Shown: positions 1 through 5,944, counted from the first letter of the stretch. The stretch: 10,210 nt of DNA from JAPHTQ01 sp050287105 (GCA_050287105.1 JBNKBG010000085.1:1-10210); one strand, 5' to 3'. Notes: generated by a model not told the origin, from the letters alone. Numbers and translations are program-made.

Positions 1-371
1 CACTCGGGCGCATCCACCACCGTCACCTCGACACCCCGAGAGCGCACGTAGGCTTCCGGTCCCTGGAAGGTACGGTTCTCTCCCACCACCACCCGAGGAA
101 TACCGTAGAGCAGTACCGCACCACTGCACATATCGCAGGGCGAAAGCGTAGAGTAAAGCGTTGCACGACGATAATCCGCCGCAGTGAGACGACCGGCATT
201 TTCCAGGCAATCCATCTCAGCGTGTAACACCGCACTGCCCTGCTGCACACGGCGATTGTGACCACGACCGACAATCTTGCCGTCGATCACCAGTACCGAA
301 CCAATCGGGATACCCCCTTCGGCGGCACCCTTTTTCGCTTCCTCTATCGCGGCTTGCAGAAATTTATCCAT
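1..371 (-). CDS. Cytosine deaminase, FCY1-like (3' end cut by window edge)
   Basis: The first 123 residues are present; the C-terminus lies beyond the left edge. It belongs to the zinc-dependent cytidine/deoxycytidylate deaminase superfamily, whose members remove the amino group of a nucleobase with a zinc-activated water. Visible active-site parts are H50-A-E52 (zinc ligand and catalytic glutamate) and P78-C79-x-x-C82 (the two zinc cysteines). The stretches GGIPIG (19-24), RGHN (36-39), LSPCDMC (76-82) and YGIPR (89-93) followed by VVGEN closely follow yeast cytosine deaminase FCY1 (158 residues). This favours free cytosine, or a related base such as isoguanine, over tRNA adenosine as substrate. 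It should be cytoplasmic and act in pyrimidine salvage. The ATG at 371-369 fits the family N-terminus, but its Shine-Dalgarno is weak. The start overlaps the stop of a short upstream frame, so translation may be coupled. Family is confident; exact substrate is inferred. Confidence 0.88.
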   Translation of the reverse strand, partial: MDKFLQAAIEEAKKGAAEGGIPIGSVLVIDGKIVGRGHNRRVQQGSAVLHAEMDCLENAGRLTAADYRRATLYSTLSPCDMCSGAVLLYGIPRVVVGENRTFQGPEAYVRSRGVEVTVVDAPE

Positions 372-504
372 TATTTTTCCCGCTATGTCTGAATCGCTGA
401 GTGATTACGGACACTACGCCGTGATCTGCCGTCGGCAGCTCATAGGCGGTCAATAGCTTGATGACCTGGCTGAGTTCCAACGGACTAAGTGCTCTGATTT
501 GCAC
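364..504 (-). pseudogene. Short GNAT/ArsN2-like N-terminal frame, probably truncated
   Basis: This is a 46-codon frame starting with GTG at 504-502, preceded by GAGGT at 515-511 with a 6-base spacer, and ending in TAA at 366-364. The first residues read V-QIRALSPLELSQVIKLL, followed by TAYELPTAD. That resembles the opening of GNAT N-acetyltransferases of the ArsN2 kind (IRPAxPADxxxVLxLLxxxxLPTxD), where the first strand and helix begin. The acetyl-CoA-binding part is missing: after LPTADH the frame runs VVSVITQRF and then stops inside the deaminase start. Usual family length is about 140-160 residues, so it is either a remnant after deletion or a small coding leader that couples to the deaminase. 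The good ribosome binding site argues that translation starts here. The family assignment rests on about 25 residues from memory and is tentative. Confidence 0.35.
403..438 (-). other. Two adjacent stem-loops upstream of the deaminase
   Basis: GATTACGG (403-410) pairs with CCGTGATC (419-426) as an 8-base-pair stem with one T-G wobble and an 8-base loop. Directly beside it CTGCC (426-430) pairs with GGCAG (434-438) across a 3-base loop; the two stems share base 426. On the minus strand they lie about 30-65 bases before the deaminase ATG, inside the short GNAT-like frame. They could affect access to the deaminase start or termination of the short frame. No T-run follows, so a Rho-independent terminator is unlikely. 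Function is inferred only from position. Confidence 0.35.
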
Positions 505-559
505 GGGGCTACCTCATCACGATAATTCAGGAATAATTACCATCATAATCCCAAAGCAA

Positions 560-599
560 ACGGGCCGAGCAAGTAGTGTCCCTACCTGGCCCGGCCCGT
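560..599 (-). terminator. GC-rich hairpin, likely terminator of the 131-residue membrane protein gene
   Basis: ACGGGCCG (560-567) pairs perfectly with CGGCCCGT (592-599). The stem continues, with one mismatch and small bulges, through GC and AGTAG to a 5-base loop (577-581). It begins 20 bases past the stop of the minus-strand gene that ends at 620. In that direction the stem is followed by TTTGCTTTGGG, which gives only a moderate T-run. Read on the plus strand the following bases are CATATTTATTT. It most likely ends the membrane protein transcript and separates it from the deaminase unit. Confidence 0.55.
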
Positions 600-619
600 C
601 ATATTTATTTACAACCAGT

Positions 620-1015
620 TCAGGATTTCACTACCGCCCCAACAATGGCACCGGCAACGACCATCTCTGCCAGGCCGCCCAGGAACCAGCCCCAGGCAAG
701 CTCCATGGGAATAGGCATATAGCTATAGGAGCCAAAGCCCATGGGGATGGCGATGGCCAGACCATATAACACACCCAGTTTGATCCCGTTGCCGAGTGTT
801 TTATTCCCAACCAGCAGAACGTAAATCGCCACAAAAAAGATAGCTGACGCCGCAGATACGAAATACATCAGCGGCATATTCATCTGATCCATGGGGCGCC
901 ACAAACTGGCGGTGGCTTCATAGATCGGCCCCAACAGCACACCATGGATAACCATATCCATGCCGGACCATGCCAGAAAAACAAGCACCACAGCAATAAC
1001 CGCTTTCTTTAACAT
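620..1015 (-). CDS. Small four-helix integral membrane protein, unknown function
   Basis: The protein has 131 residues, mostly hydrophobic. Four membrane segments can be drawn at about residues 3-24, 48-69, 76-97 and 105-128. The loop between the first two carries GPIYEATASLWRPMDQMN, with several polar and aromatic residues (W39, R40, P41) that look conserved in kind. The last helix region is rich in Ala, Gly and Val, and the protein ends in KS. The N-terminal MLKK start is a membrane anchor rather than a cleaved signal, because no good cleavage site follows. The start is well supported by GGGAGGAG at 1028-1021, about 5 bases before the ATG. It resembles uncharacterised membrane proteins of gammaproteobacteria that I cannot tie to a named family. 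It appears to be a single-gene unit ending at the hairpin near 580. No function is claimed. Confidence 0.8.
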   Translation of the reverse strand: MLKKAVIAVVLVFLAWSGMDMVIHGVLLGPIYEATASLWRPMDQMNMPLMYFVSAASAIFFVAIYVLLVGNKTLGNGIKLGVLYGLAIAIPMGFGSYSYMPIPMELAWGWFLGGLAEMVVAGAIVGAVVKS

Positions 1016-1181
1016 ATTCTCTCCTCCCTATCGCTGGATATCTGTAACAGACCGGGCCATTCCAGCACGACTGTAGCGACCCCGTCTTGACCAAGTGCAC
1101 ACTAACGAAACATGACTATGGACAGTCACTACTGACAGCGGTATGGCAGGAGCAAAAAATGCGCTAATTATTTTCATCCTT

Positions 1182-2384
1182 TTACGCCGCACAGATCCCA
1201 TATTTCGGCAGAACATCGTGTACCACCACACTGCGATGCACCTGCGCGGCATCGTGAAACAGTTTCCAGTCACTGCTGATGAATGAGGGGGAGTAGGGAT
1301 AGTATTCGATACCACTATCCTTCTCACTTTCGGTACCGAGTGCCTGGTGTTTCCAGCTTCCATTGCCCTTGTGCACGTAGTGAAGATCCACCGCACCAAA
1401 ACTGAAACGCCCCGTCCTGATGGCCTCCAGCCACTGTTTATGGCGCTCATGGCCATCCGGATCATTTAACCCTCGCAGCAACTCATCGACCACAGCGCGA
1501 TCCGCAGCATTCAGTCCTTCATGTTGTTCCAGCGCCATCGTGGCATCGTTGCTGCGCCAGGCGCGCATCGCCCGCGTCATCATATCTATCGCAGTCAGGT
1601 AATCAGTGGGATTATCTCGATTGATTATGGTGCCGTTGTAGCACCTGTAGTGCCAGACAAGAAACGGCAGATCAGGATAGGCCAAGGCGGTAACGTGGCC
1701 GAGTGGTTCGATGTTACTGATGTCATTCAGATATTCGGTAGGCCACTTACGCTCCTTGAGCATCACCGCTATCGCTGCCAACAACCACTTCAGACCATTA
1801 CGCACAAAATAGAAAAACGCCTTGATATTCACCAGGGCATTTTTGATCACAGAAATTACTGGCGAATCCTGCAACTGCTTATCGGCGCCGGGATTATCGC
1901 TGTGCAGGCCGGAAACCTTATTGGCCCTGTGCAACGCCCCGACAAATCCCTGGTGGGCAAAGGTATCCGCGTAGACATGCATGGCAATACCGAGCCGATG
2001 CAGTCCCCGCTCACTATTGCGATCCGCAAAACTGGCGCGCAGCATATCCCGCGCTACATGGCTATCCGGACGACAGATCAACTTCTCCAGCTCGCCATCG
2101 TTGGGTTCCTGTCCGGCCGGCAGTCCGCCGTTACCCGGCAAGAAGTGGAAAGGTAACCACACCAGATGGTTGGCCACTTCGATCAGGTTCTGGTAATCGA
2201 TCATGCGATGAGCCGATGCGATGCGGAAATACATGTATTCGCTGTTTTTAAAACAGATACTGCCCGCATTGGTGGCATCATCCACATACTGCGCGGCATA
2301 AGCTATCCTGGCAGCCTCATCATGGGGAAAACCGGCGGCACGTGCCGCGACATAAGTACCGGTGTGGTGACCATCGATCTGCAT
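1182..2384 (-). CDS. DUF6765-like protein with His/Asp core motif
   Basis: The protein has 400 residues, with no signal peptide and no clear membrane span apart from a moderately hydrophobic stretch near 200-208. The opening MQIDGHHTGTYVAARAAGF, then AAQYVDDAT (30-38), matches my memory of DUF6765 (typical MQxDxHxxxTYxxARxAGF and AAQFVDD). The centre has LHRLGIAMHVYADTFAHQGF (128-147), where H129, H136, D140 and H144 face one side of a helix and could bind metal. A second candidate is GHVTALAYPD (229-238), with H230 and D238. The pattern recalls the mostly helical zinc phospholipase C / S1-P1 nuclease fold, but that link is my inference. Reaction and substrate are unknown. The start is fixed by AGGGAGGT at 2399-2392, seven bases before the ATG. 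It is followed after 166 bases by the membrane protein gene, and I see no strong terminator between them. Confidence 0.78.
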   Translation of the reverse strand: MQIDGHHTGTYVAARAAGFPHDEAARIAYAAQYVDDATNAGSICFKNSEYMYFRIASAHRMIDYQNLIEVANHLVWLPFHFLPGNGGLPAGQEPNDGELEKLICRPDSHVARDMLRASFADRNSERGLHRLGIAMHVYADTFAHQGFVGALHRANKVSGLHSDNPGADKQLQDSPVISVIKNALVNIKAFFYFVRNGLKWLLAAIAVMLKERKWPTEYLNDISNIEPLGHVTALAYPDLPFLVWHYRCYNGTIINRDNPTDYLTAIDMMTRAMRAWRSNDATMALEQHEGLNAADRAVVDELLRGLNDPDGHERHKQWLEAIRTGRFSFGAVDLHYVHKGNGSWKHQALGTESEKDSGIEYYPYSPSFISSDWKLFHDAAQVHRSVVVHDVLPKYGICAA

Positions 2385-2492
2385 ACCTGCTACCTCCCTG
2401 TTTCAGTACACGCTGTGATTGAGTAGTGCTAAAGCCTCTACAAGGAACCGACTCCACTTCTGTCCCGGATTTCATCCTAACCTAATTGCAGT

Positions 2493-2567
2493 CTCGGTAC
2501 ATACAAAAAATGTTCACCTCTAACCTGTTGAAATATAGGGATTGCGCAAAAGTTCTTGCTCGGTACA
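2493..2567 (+). repeat. 9-base direct repeat CTCGGTACA, two copies 66 bases apart
   Basis: CTCGGTACA occurs at 2493-2501 and again at 2559-2567. The right copy overlaps the -10-like TACAGT listed below; the left copy continues as TACATAC. Two copies on the same face (66 bases is about 6.3 turns) upstream of a regulated gene could be an operator pair. It could also be chance: a 9-base repeat within 100 bases is unusual but not decisive. Confidence 0.3.
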
Positions 2568-2569
2568 GT
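2542..2569 (+). promoter_or_regulatory. Weak sigma70-like promoter for the HD-GYP sensor
   Basis: TTGCGC (2542-2547) and TACAGT (2564-2569) are spaced by 16 bases and lie about 240 bases before the sensor start. Match to the consensus is partial at both boxes. It is the best pair I found on the plus strand here. The long leader it implies is a weakness. TTGACC at 2623-2628 is a better -35 but lacks a good -10 at the right distance. Confidence 0.25.
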
Positions 2570-2810
2570 CATCCTGATCGTATAGGTTGGTGACTATCTT
2601 GCGTTTTTTTACACTGGCCTCATTGACCAGATTTAGTGCATCAATTTACGGATGACCTCAACACAATATGCAACACCCTGTTCACAATTCCGCGTGCCAG
2701 AATATTAAACAACACCTACCTTATTGATTCCCCATATATTATTAAAGCCGTTGAACTACACTATATCCCGATGAGCACGAGGCTCTCGATATGCAAATTG
2801 AGGCATGCTA

Positions 2811-4862
2811 ATGAACGATGAGGTCGAGGATTTAAAGCGAGAGCTGGAGGCTACGCGACGTGCACTGACCGCGGCTGAGGCACGTCAGGCCCAACAGGAT
2901 ACAGAATACAACGGAACCGTCACCACAAAATCCGAAGATATCCGCAAGAAGAACGAGCAAAAGGAACAGGAATGGATGCTCGCCCTGGATGTGGTGAACG
3001 ACCCCATTTTTCTGCATGACGGTAACTTCCGCATTCTGCGTTGTAACAAGGCTTATCAGCAACGTGCCGGGTTACCATTCAAGCAGATCATCGGTCAGCA
3101 GTATTACGATATTTTTCCTAAAACGCACTCCCCATTGCCCGGTTGTACGACTGCCGTTGAGGAAGCACAAAAAGAGAGAGGTGTAAGGGGAGGAGAAGAA
3201 GAAGTCACGAATGGCGACTCAAGCTTCCGCTCGCGTGCCTTTACTGTCCATGGTGAACAGGGCGAATATCTCTATTCAATGCACATCCTCGAAGATATTA
3301 CCAGGCGCAGGCAGACAGAAAGGGCCCTGCAAGAGAGCGAAGAACTGCTTCGCCGCACCACGGACTCCGCACGTGACGCCATCATTACACTTGAGGGGGA
3401 ACAGGGGACGATCACGACATGGAATCCCGCTGCCGAGACCATCTTTGGCTACAGCAAAGAGGAGATGATTGGGCGGGTGCTGCACGAGCTCCTTGCACCG
3501 CAGGGGTCTCGAGAACAAGCAACGCATGGCCTGACGCATTTCGCCACAACCGGCGAGGGCATGGCGGTGGGCCAGACACTGGAACTGGTTGCCCTGCACA
3601 AAAACGGCACTGAATTCCCGATCGAGCTTTCCCTTTCCGCCACCAAGTTGCACGGCAAATGGTATGCCACCGGCATAGCGCGCGATATCTCAGATCGCAA
3701 ACAGGCGGTGGCGGCGCTCAACCATGCCAATCGCGCCCTTGCCACCCTGGGTGCGGTGAACCGCCAACTGGTCTATGCCACCAACGAGGATGAGCTGCTA
3801 AATGCCATCTGCCAGGCCATCGTGGAGCAGAGAGGTTACCGAATGGCCTCGGTAATCTATGCACATACCCATACAGACAAAAACCTCAGGGTTATGGCAC
3901 ATGCCCTCCATGACGGAGATTCACAAAACGCGATGCAACTCGCCTGGGGAAATGCGGAATATGGCATACAGCCGATCAGTGTCGCCATCCGCAACGGCAA
4001 GACGCAGGTATGCCAGGACATTGTGAACGATCCGGATTATCTATCCTGGCATGATCTGGCATTAAAACACGGCAATGTATCGTGCATTACGTTACCCATG
4101 ATGAATGCAGACAACGCTGTGTTCGGTGTATTGACCGTTTTCTCCGATGAGAAAAATACTTTCATCCCTACTGAAATCGCCTTGCTGGAAGAGATGGCGG
4201 CAGATATGGCCTTCGGCGTGCGCACGTTACGCATGCGACAGGAACGAAATCACGCACTGGAACAAATTCAGGCGCAAATGCTTCAAGTGGAAAATAATCT
4301 GGAAGACACGGTAATGGCGATCGCATCCATCGTCGAAATGCGTGACCCTTATACTGCCGGACATCAGGCGAGAGTAGCCAATCTGGCCGTAGCCATTGCC
4401 AATCAGATGGGCCTGCCGGATGAGCAAATCCGTGGCCTTCGTCTGGCCGGCGCGATACATGACCTGGGGAAAATCCAGGTCCCCGCGGAGATACTCAGCA
4501 AACCAATGCGACTGAATGCGCTCGAGTACGAAATGATAAAGACGCATTCACAGGCCGGATATGACATCCTTAAAGGTATCGACTTCTCCTGGCCGGTCGC
4601 GCAAGCTGTGTGGCAACACCACGAAAGGATCGACGGCTCGGGTTATCCGCAAGGACTTAAGGGTGACGCCATACTCCTGGAAGCGCGCATACTATGCGTG
4701 GCCGATGTGGTGGAGGCAATGGCATCGCACCGTCCCTATCGTCCTGGACTGGGGATTGATACCGCCCTGAATGAAATTAAGACAGGCAAGGGTACACTCT
4801 ATGACCCTGTGGTGGCAGATGCCTGCCTGGAAGTCTTTAACAATGGACTGTTCAAGTTTTAA
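2811..4862 (+). CDS. PAS-PAS-GAF-HD-GYP cyclic-di-GMP phosphodiesterase
   Basis: This is a soluble sensor of 683 residues. In order it has an N-terminal coiled coil (about 3-58), PAS 1 (58-163) ending in the usual DITRRR linker, PAS 2 (178-293) with WNPAAETIFGY and ending in DISDRK, GAF (303-473), and HD-GYP (493-680). The catalytic domain looks intact: DPYTAGHQARV (512-522) with H518, the HD pair H550-D551 in HDLGK, H579 in THSQAG, H603-H604 in HHERIDGSGYP with the GYP motif at 611-613, and D632. HD-GYP enzymes hydrolyse cyclic-di-GMP to pGpG or GMP at an iron-type metal centre. No membrane span or signal peptide is present, so input is probably cytoplasmic (redox, ligand or light through PAS/GAF). 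PAS 1 has two cysteines, C78 and C112. An ATG six bases earlier (2805) is in frame, but GAGG at 2800-2803 sits one base from it and seven from 2811, so I prefer 2811. Confidence 0.93.
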   Translation: MNDEVEDLKRELEATRRALTAAEARQAQQDTEYNGTVTTKSEDIRKKNEQKEQEWMLALDVVNDPIFLHDGNFRILRCNKAYQQRAGLPFKQIIGQQYYDIFPKTHSPLPGCTTAVEEAQKERGVRGGEEEVTNGDSSFRSRAFTVHGEQGEYLYSMHILEDITRRRQTERALQESEELLRRTTDSARDAIITLEGEQGTITTWNPAAETIFGYSKEEMIGRVLHELLAPQGSREQATHGLTHFATTGEGMAVGQTLELVALHKNGTEFPIELSLSATKLHGKWYATGIARDISDRKQAVAALNHANRALATLGAVNRQLVYATNEDELLNAICQAIVEQRGYRMASVIYAHTHTDKNLRVMAHALHDGDSQNAMQLAWGNAEYGIQPISVAIRNGKTQVCQDIVNDPDYLSWHDLALKHGNVSCITLPMMNADNAVFGVLTVFSDEKNTFIPTEIALLEEMAADMAFGVRTLRMRQERNHALEQIQAQMLQVENNLEDTVMAIASIVEMRDPYTAGHQARVANLAVAIANQMGLPDEQIRGLRLAGAIHDLGKIQVPAEILSKPMRLNALEYEMIKTHSQAGYDILKGIDFSWPVAQAVWQHHERIDGSGYPQGLKGDAILLEARILCVADVVEAMASHRPYRPGLGIDTALNEIKTGKGTLYDPVVADACLEVFNNGLFKF

Positions 4863-4965
4863 CTGTGATGAGTACTGAGCGCAGGGTAATCCAATATTCA
4901 AACCTCCGTTGGTCATACGGTTAATTACTATTTAGTGTCTTTGCAGACTAACAAAAGGAAGAATC

Positions 4966-5202
4966 ATGAATATAGAGAATGAGTGGGTGAAACTGGATAA
5001 TGCACAAAAAGTACTCATTGCAGAGCTTAAAGAGGAGAAGAAAGATCTCATTATCCAGCTTGAAGATGCCGGAGTAGAGATTGCCAAGCTGCAATTGGAA
5101 GTCAGGAGACTTGAAGACGGGAAGATAGCGCTACGTATCAAACTTTTAGACGCGGAAAAGGAAGTCGCACGGCTTTCAACGTTGCTAACAAAATCTTCTT
5201 GA
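4966..5202 (+). CDS. Small all-coiled-coil protein
   Basis: The protein has 78 residues and is rich in Leu, Glu and Lys. Hydrophobic residues fall in a regular heptad: L21, L28, A35, L42, L49, L56, A63, L70 at one position and L32, I39, V46, K53, L60, V67, L74 at the other. This predicts one continuous helix of about 55-60 residues that pairs in a coiled coil. There is no membrane segment and no catalytic motif. AAGGAAG (4955-4961) lies just before the ATG and supports the start. It follows the HD-GYP sensor by 103 bases on the same strand, with no clear terminator between, so the two may be cotranscribed. A role as a dimerising adaptor for the sensor, whose own N-terminus is a coiled coil, is only a guess. 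A minus frame over the same bases is Ser-rich, as expected for a shadow. Confidence 0.65.
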   Translation: MNIENEWVKLDNAQKVLIAELKEEKKDLIIQLEDAGVEIAKLQLEVRRLEDGKIALRIKLLDAEKEVARLSTLLTKSS

Positions 5203-5217
5203 TGCCTATTTAACATC

Positions 5218-5243
5218 ACTCATTGAGGTAAAACTCACTGAGG
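5218..5243. repeat. Tandem 11-base repeat ACTCAYTGAGG
   Basis: ACTCATTGAGG (5218-5228) and ACTCACTGAGG (5233-5243) differ at one base and are 15 bases apart start to start. Each copy contains a small inverted repeat, CTCA-N-TGAG, so each is a short dyad. Two dyads on adjacent turns just after the coiled-coil gene could be a protein-binding site. There is no direct evidence of function. Confidence 0.35.
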
Positions 5244-5267
5244 GTGGCGTGGAGCTGGCGCCGCACT

Positions 5268-5333
5268 TTAAGCGTCGGTAATCCACAGAATCATCGTAAT
5301 GAGAAGTAATGCCCCAATCGCCTTCACGCTCAT
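5268..5333 (-). CDS. Possible 21-residue single-helix membrane peptide
   Basis: The frame from the ATG at 5333-5331 to TAA encodes MSVKAIGALLLITMILWITD plus a final Ala. A positive residue near the start followed by about 15 hydrophobic residues is the layout of known small membrane peptides. The Shine-Dalgarno is poor: GGTGGGG lies about 14 bases upstream. Frames this short arise easily by chance, so it is listed only because of its clear composition. Confidence 0.22.
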   Translation of the reverse strand: MSVKAIGALLLITMILWITDA

Positions 5334-5362
5334 ATTGTCACTATTACCCCACCTATAAATTA

Positions 5363-5412
5363 GCTGCTAGACACATACAGGAAAATCACGGCGTGGTTCT
5401 GGTGTCAGCAGC
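5363..5412. other. 50-base hairpin with bulges on one arm
   Basis: GCTGCT (5363-5368) and GACAC (5370-5374) pair with GTGTC (5402-5406) and AGCAGC (5407-5412), leaving A5369 bulged. The pairing resumes as CAG (5378-5380) with CTG (5399-5401), then AATCAC (5384-5389) with GTGGTT (5393-5398, one T-G pair), closing on a 3-base loop. That gives about 20 pairs in 50 bases. The unpaired bases (A, ATA, GAA) are all on the left arm. It sits between two plus-strand genes. No T-run follows on either strand, so it is not a standard terminator. It could be part of a leader or small RNA, a protein-binding structure, or a relic of a hairpin-ended element. Confidence 0.5.
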
Positions 5413-5508
5413 AAGGTCCATTTACCTCACTTATTTCATCTCCCCTCCCCCGATTATTGGCTCCTTATACTTAAATTAAAGGACTCAGCCCCGCTTTGAA
5501 CGACAGGC

Positions 5509-5537
5509 TTGCGCATTTCAGACCATTTTAGTAGAGT
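5509..5537 (+). promoter_or_regulatory. Sigma70-like promoter for the DUF2892 gene
   Basis: TTGCGC (5509-5514) and TAGAGT (5532-5537) are spaced by exactly 17 bases, and the second box ends 46 bases before the ATG at 5584. The -10 matches four of six consensus bases; the -35 is weak beyond TTG. Position makes it the best candidate for this small gene. Confidence 0.38.
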
Positions 5538-5583
5538 TTAGACTCACACTACCACTAAAACACATAAAAATCAGGGGGTTATT

Positions 5584-5787
5584 ATGTTTGTAAACGTTGG
5601 GAATCAGGAGCGGAAAGTACGCATCGTCGCAGGTATTGCCTGTATGGCCATCGGCTTTGCCGCGCCAATCCCGGATCTCTGGCACATCATCAGCAATAGC
5701 GCGGGCGTTGCCCTCCTCTTCACCGCATCCCTGGGCTTCTGCCCGCTTAAGGGTCTGGTGATGCCAAAAGCAAGAGCAGCAAGCTGA
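5584..5787 (+). CDS. DUF2892 (YgaP-like) small inner-membrane protein
   Basis: The protein has 67 residues. The pattern NVGNQERKVRIVAGIA (4-19), then a hydrophobic helix, a short polar turn, a second helix (about 38-52) and GFCPLKGL (51-58) is the hallmark of DUF2892. This is the two-helix membrane module also fused to rhodanese in E. coli YgaP. The Cys-Pro at 53-54 is typical of the family. Family members sit in the inner membrane, and many occur near sulfur or redox genes; no such partner is visible here, and the molecular role is not known. Start and frame are supported by AGGGGG (5573-5578) six bases before the ATG. A strong stem-loop begins 7 bases after the stop, so it appears to be transcribed alone from the promoter near 5520. 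Confidence 0.88.
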   Translation: MFVNVGNQERKVRIVAGIACMAIGFAAPIPDLWHIISNSAGVALLFTASLGFCPLKGLVMPKARAAS

Positions 5788-5794
5788 AGAAACA

Positions 5795-5836
5795 GGGTCA
5801 GAGAGCAAAATCCGCCAAACAGCTGCTCTCTGACCC
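5795..5836. terminator. Strong stem-loop, probable bidirectional terminator
   Basis: GGGTCAGAGAGCA (5795-5807) is a perfect 13-base inverted repeat of TGCTCTCTGACCC (5824-5836), with a 16-base loop. On the plus strand GGTTTT follows; on the minus strand TGTTTCTTC follows. It lies between the convergent DUF2892 and CPA2 antiporter genes, 7 bases past the DUF2892 stop, and can end both transcripts. The GGGTCAGAG part recurs at the right edge of the window. Confidence 0.75.
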
Positions 5837-5839
5837 GGT

Positions 5840-5879
5840 TTTCATATGAAGTGCCCGCAGAATCACGGACACTTTGAAA
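5840..5879. other. Second imperfect hairpin between convergent genes
   Basis: AAGTG (5849-5853) and CCG (5855-5857) pair with CGG (5866-5868) and CACTT (5870-5874) around an 8-base loop, with one C-A mismatch. TTTCA (5840-5844) can extend the stem to TGAAA (5875-5879) across a 4-base bulge. For the minus-strand antiporter it sits 66-105 bases past the stop. It could add to termination or be a relic repeat. The loop-side bases TCACGGACACT resemble TTACGGACACT in the hairpin near 410. Confidence 0.4.
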
Positions 5880-5944
5880 TCAAGTTTCATCTGATCCCTA
5901 CTTATTCTTCCAAGCGATTGGGACTTGTTCCTGAAACGAGCACA

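Larger units (their letters stand above)
2385..2810. other. Gene-free intergenic region between divergent genes
   Basis: This stretch separates the minus-strand DUF6765-like gene from the plus-strand HD-GYP sensor and must hold promoters for both. It contains a 9-base direct repeat and one promoter-like pair, listed separately, and a run of seven Ts at 2604-2610. A 61-codon plus frame (2636-2821) has no ribosome binding site, and its product looks like random sequence. The region is visibly richer in A+T than the flanking genes. Confidence 0.6.
5203..5583. other. Intergenic region with repeat, hairpin and promoter
   Basis: No normal-sized gene fits here. Reading left to right it holds a short tandem repeat (5218-5243), a possible 21-residue membrane peptide on the minus strand (5268-5333), a 50-base bulged hairpin (5363-5412), a pyrimidine-rich tract around 5428-5450, and a promoter-like pair (5509-5537) for the DUF2892 gene. 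These are listed separately where they can be supported. Confidence 0.6.

Noticed and set aside
1028..1465. 145-codon minus frame crossing the end of the DUF6765-like gene
   Set aside because: It overlaps the last 280 bases of that gene in another frame, is rich in Arg and Ser, and shows no ribosome binding site or domain.
1521..2156. 211-codon plus-strand open frame opposite the DUF6765-like gene
   Set aside because: It is antisense to a gene with a good ribosome binding site and a family-like sequence. Its product has no recognisable domain and no ribosome binding site was found for it.
2636..2821. 61-codon plus frame upstream of the HD-GYP sensor
   Set aside because: It has no Shine-Dalgarno and looks like random A+T-rich sequence. 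It runs into the sensor start in another frame, with no sign of coupling.
4932..5219. 95-codon minus frame over the coiled-coil gene
   Set aside because: Its Ser- and Phe-rich product is what a Glu/Lys/Leu-rich coiled coil gives when read on the other strand. The plus frame has a ribosome binding site and a regular heptad.
5363..5412. Integron attC site
   Set aside because: The fold with one-sided bulges is suggestive, but the conserved GTTRRRY and RYYYAAC boxes are missing at the ends and there is no integrase or cassette layout.
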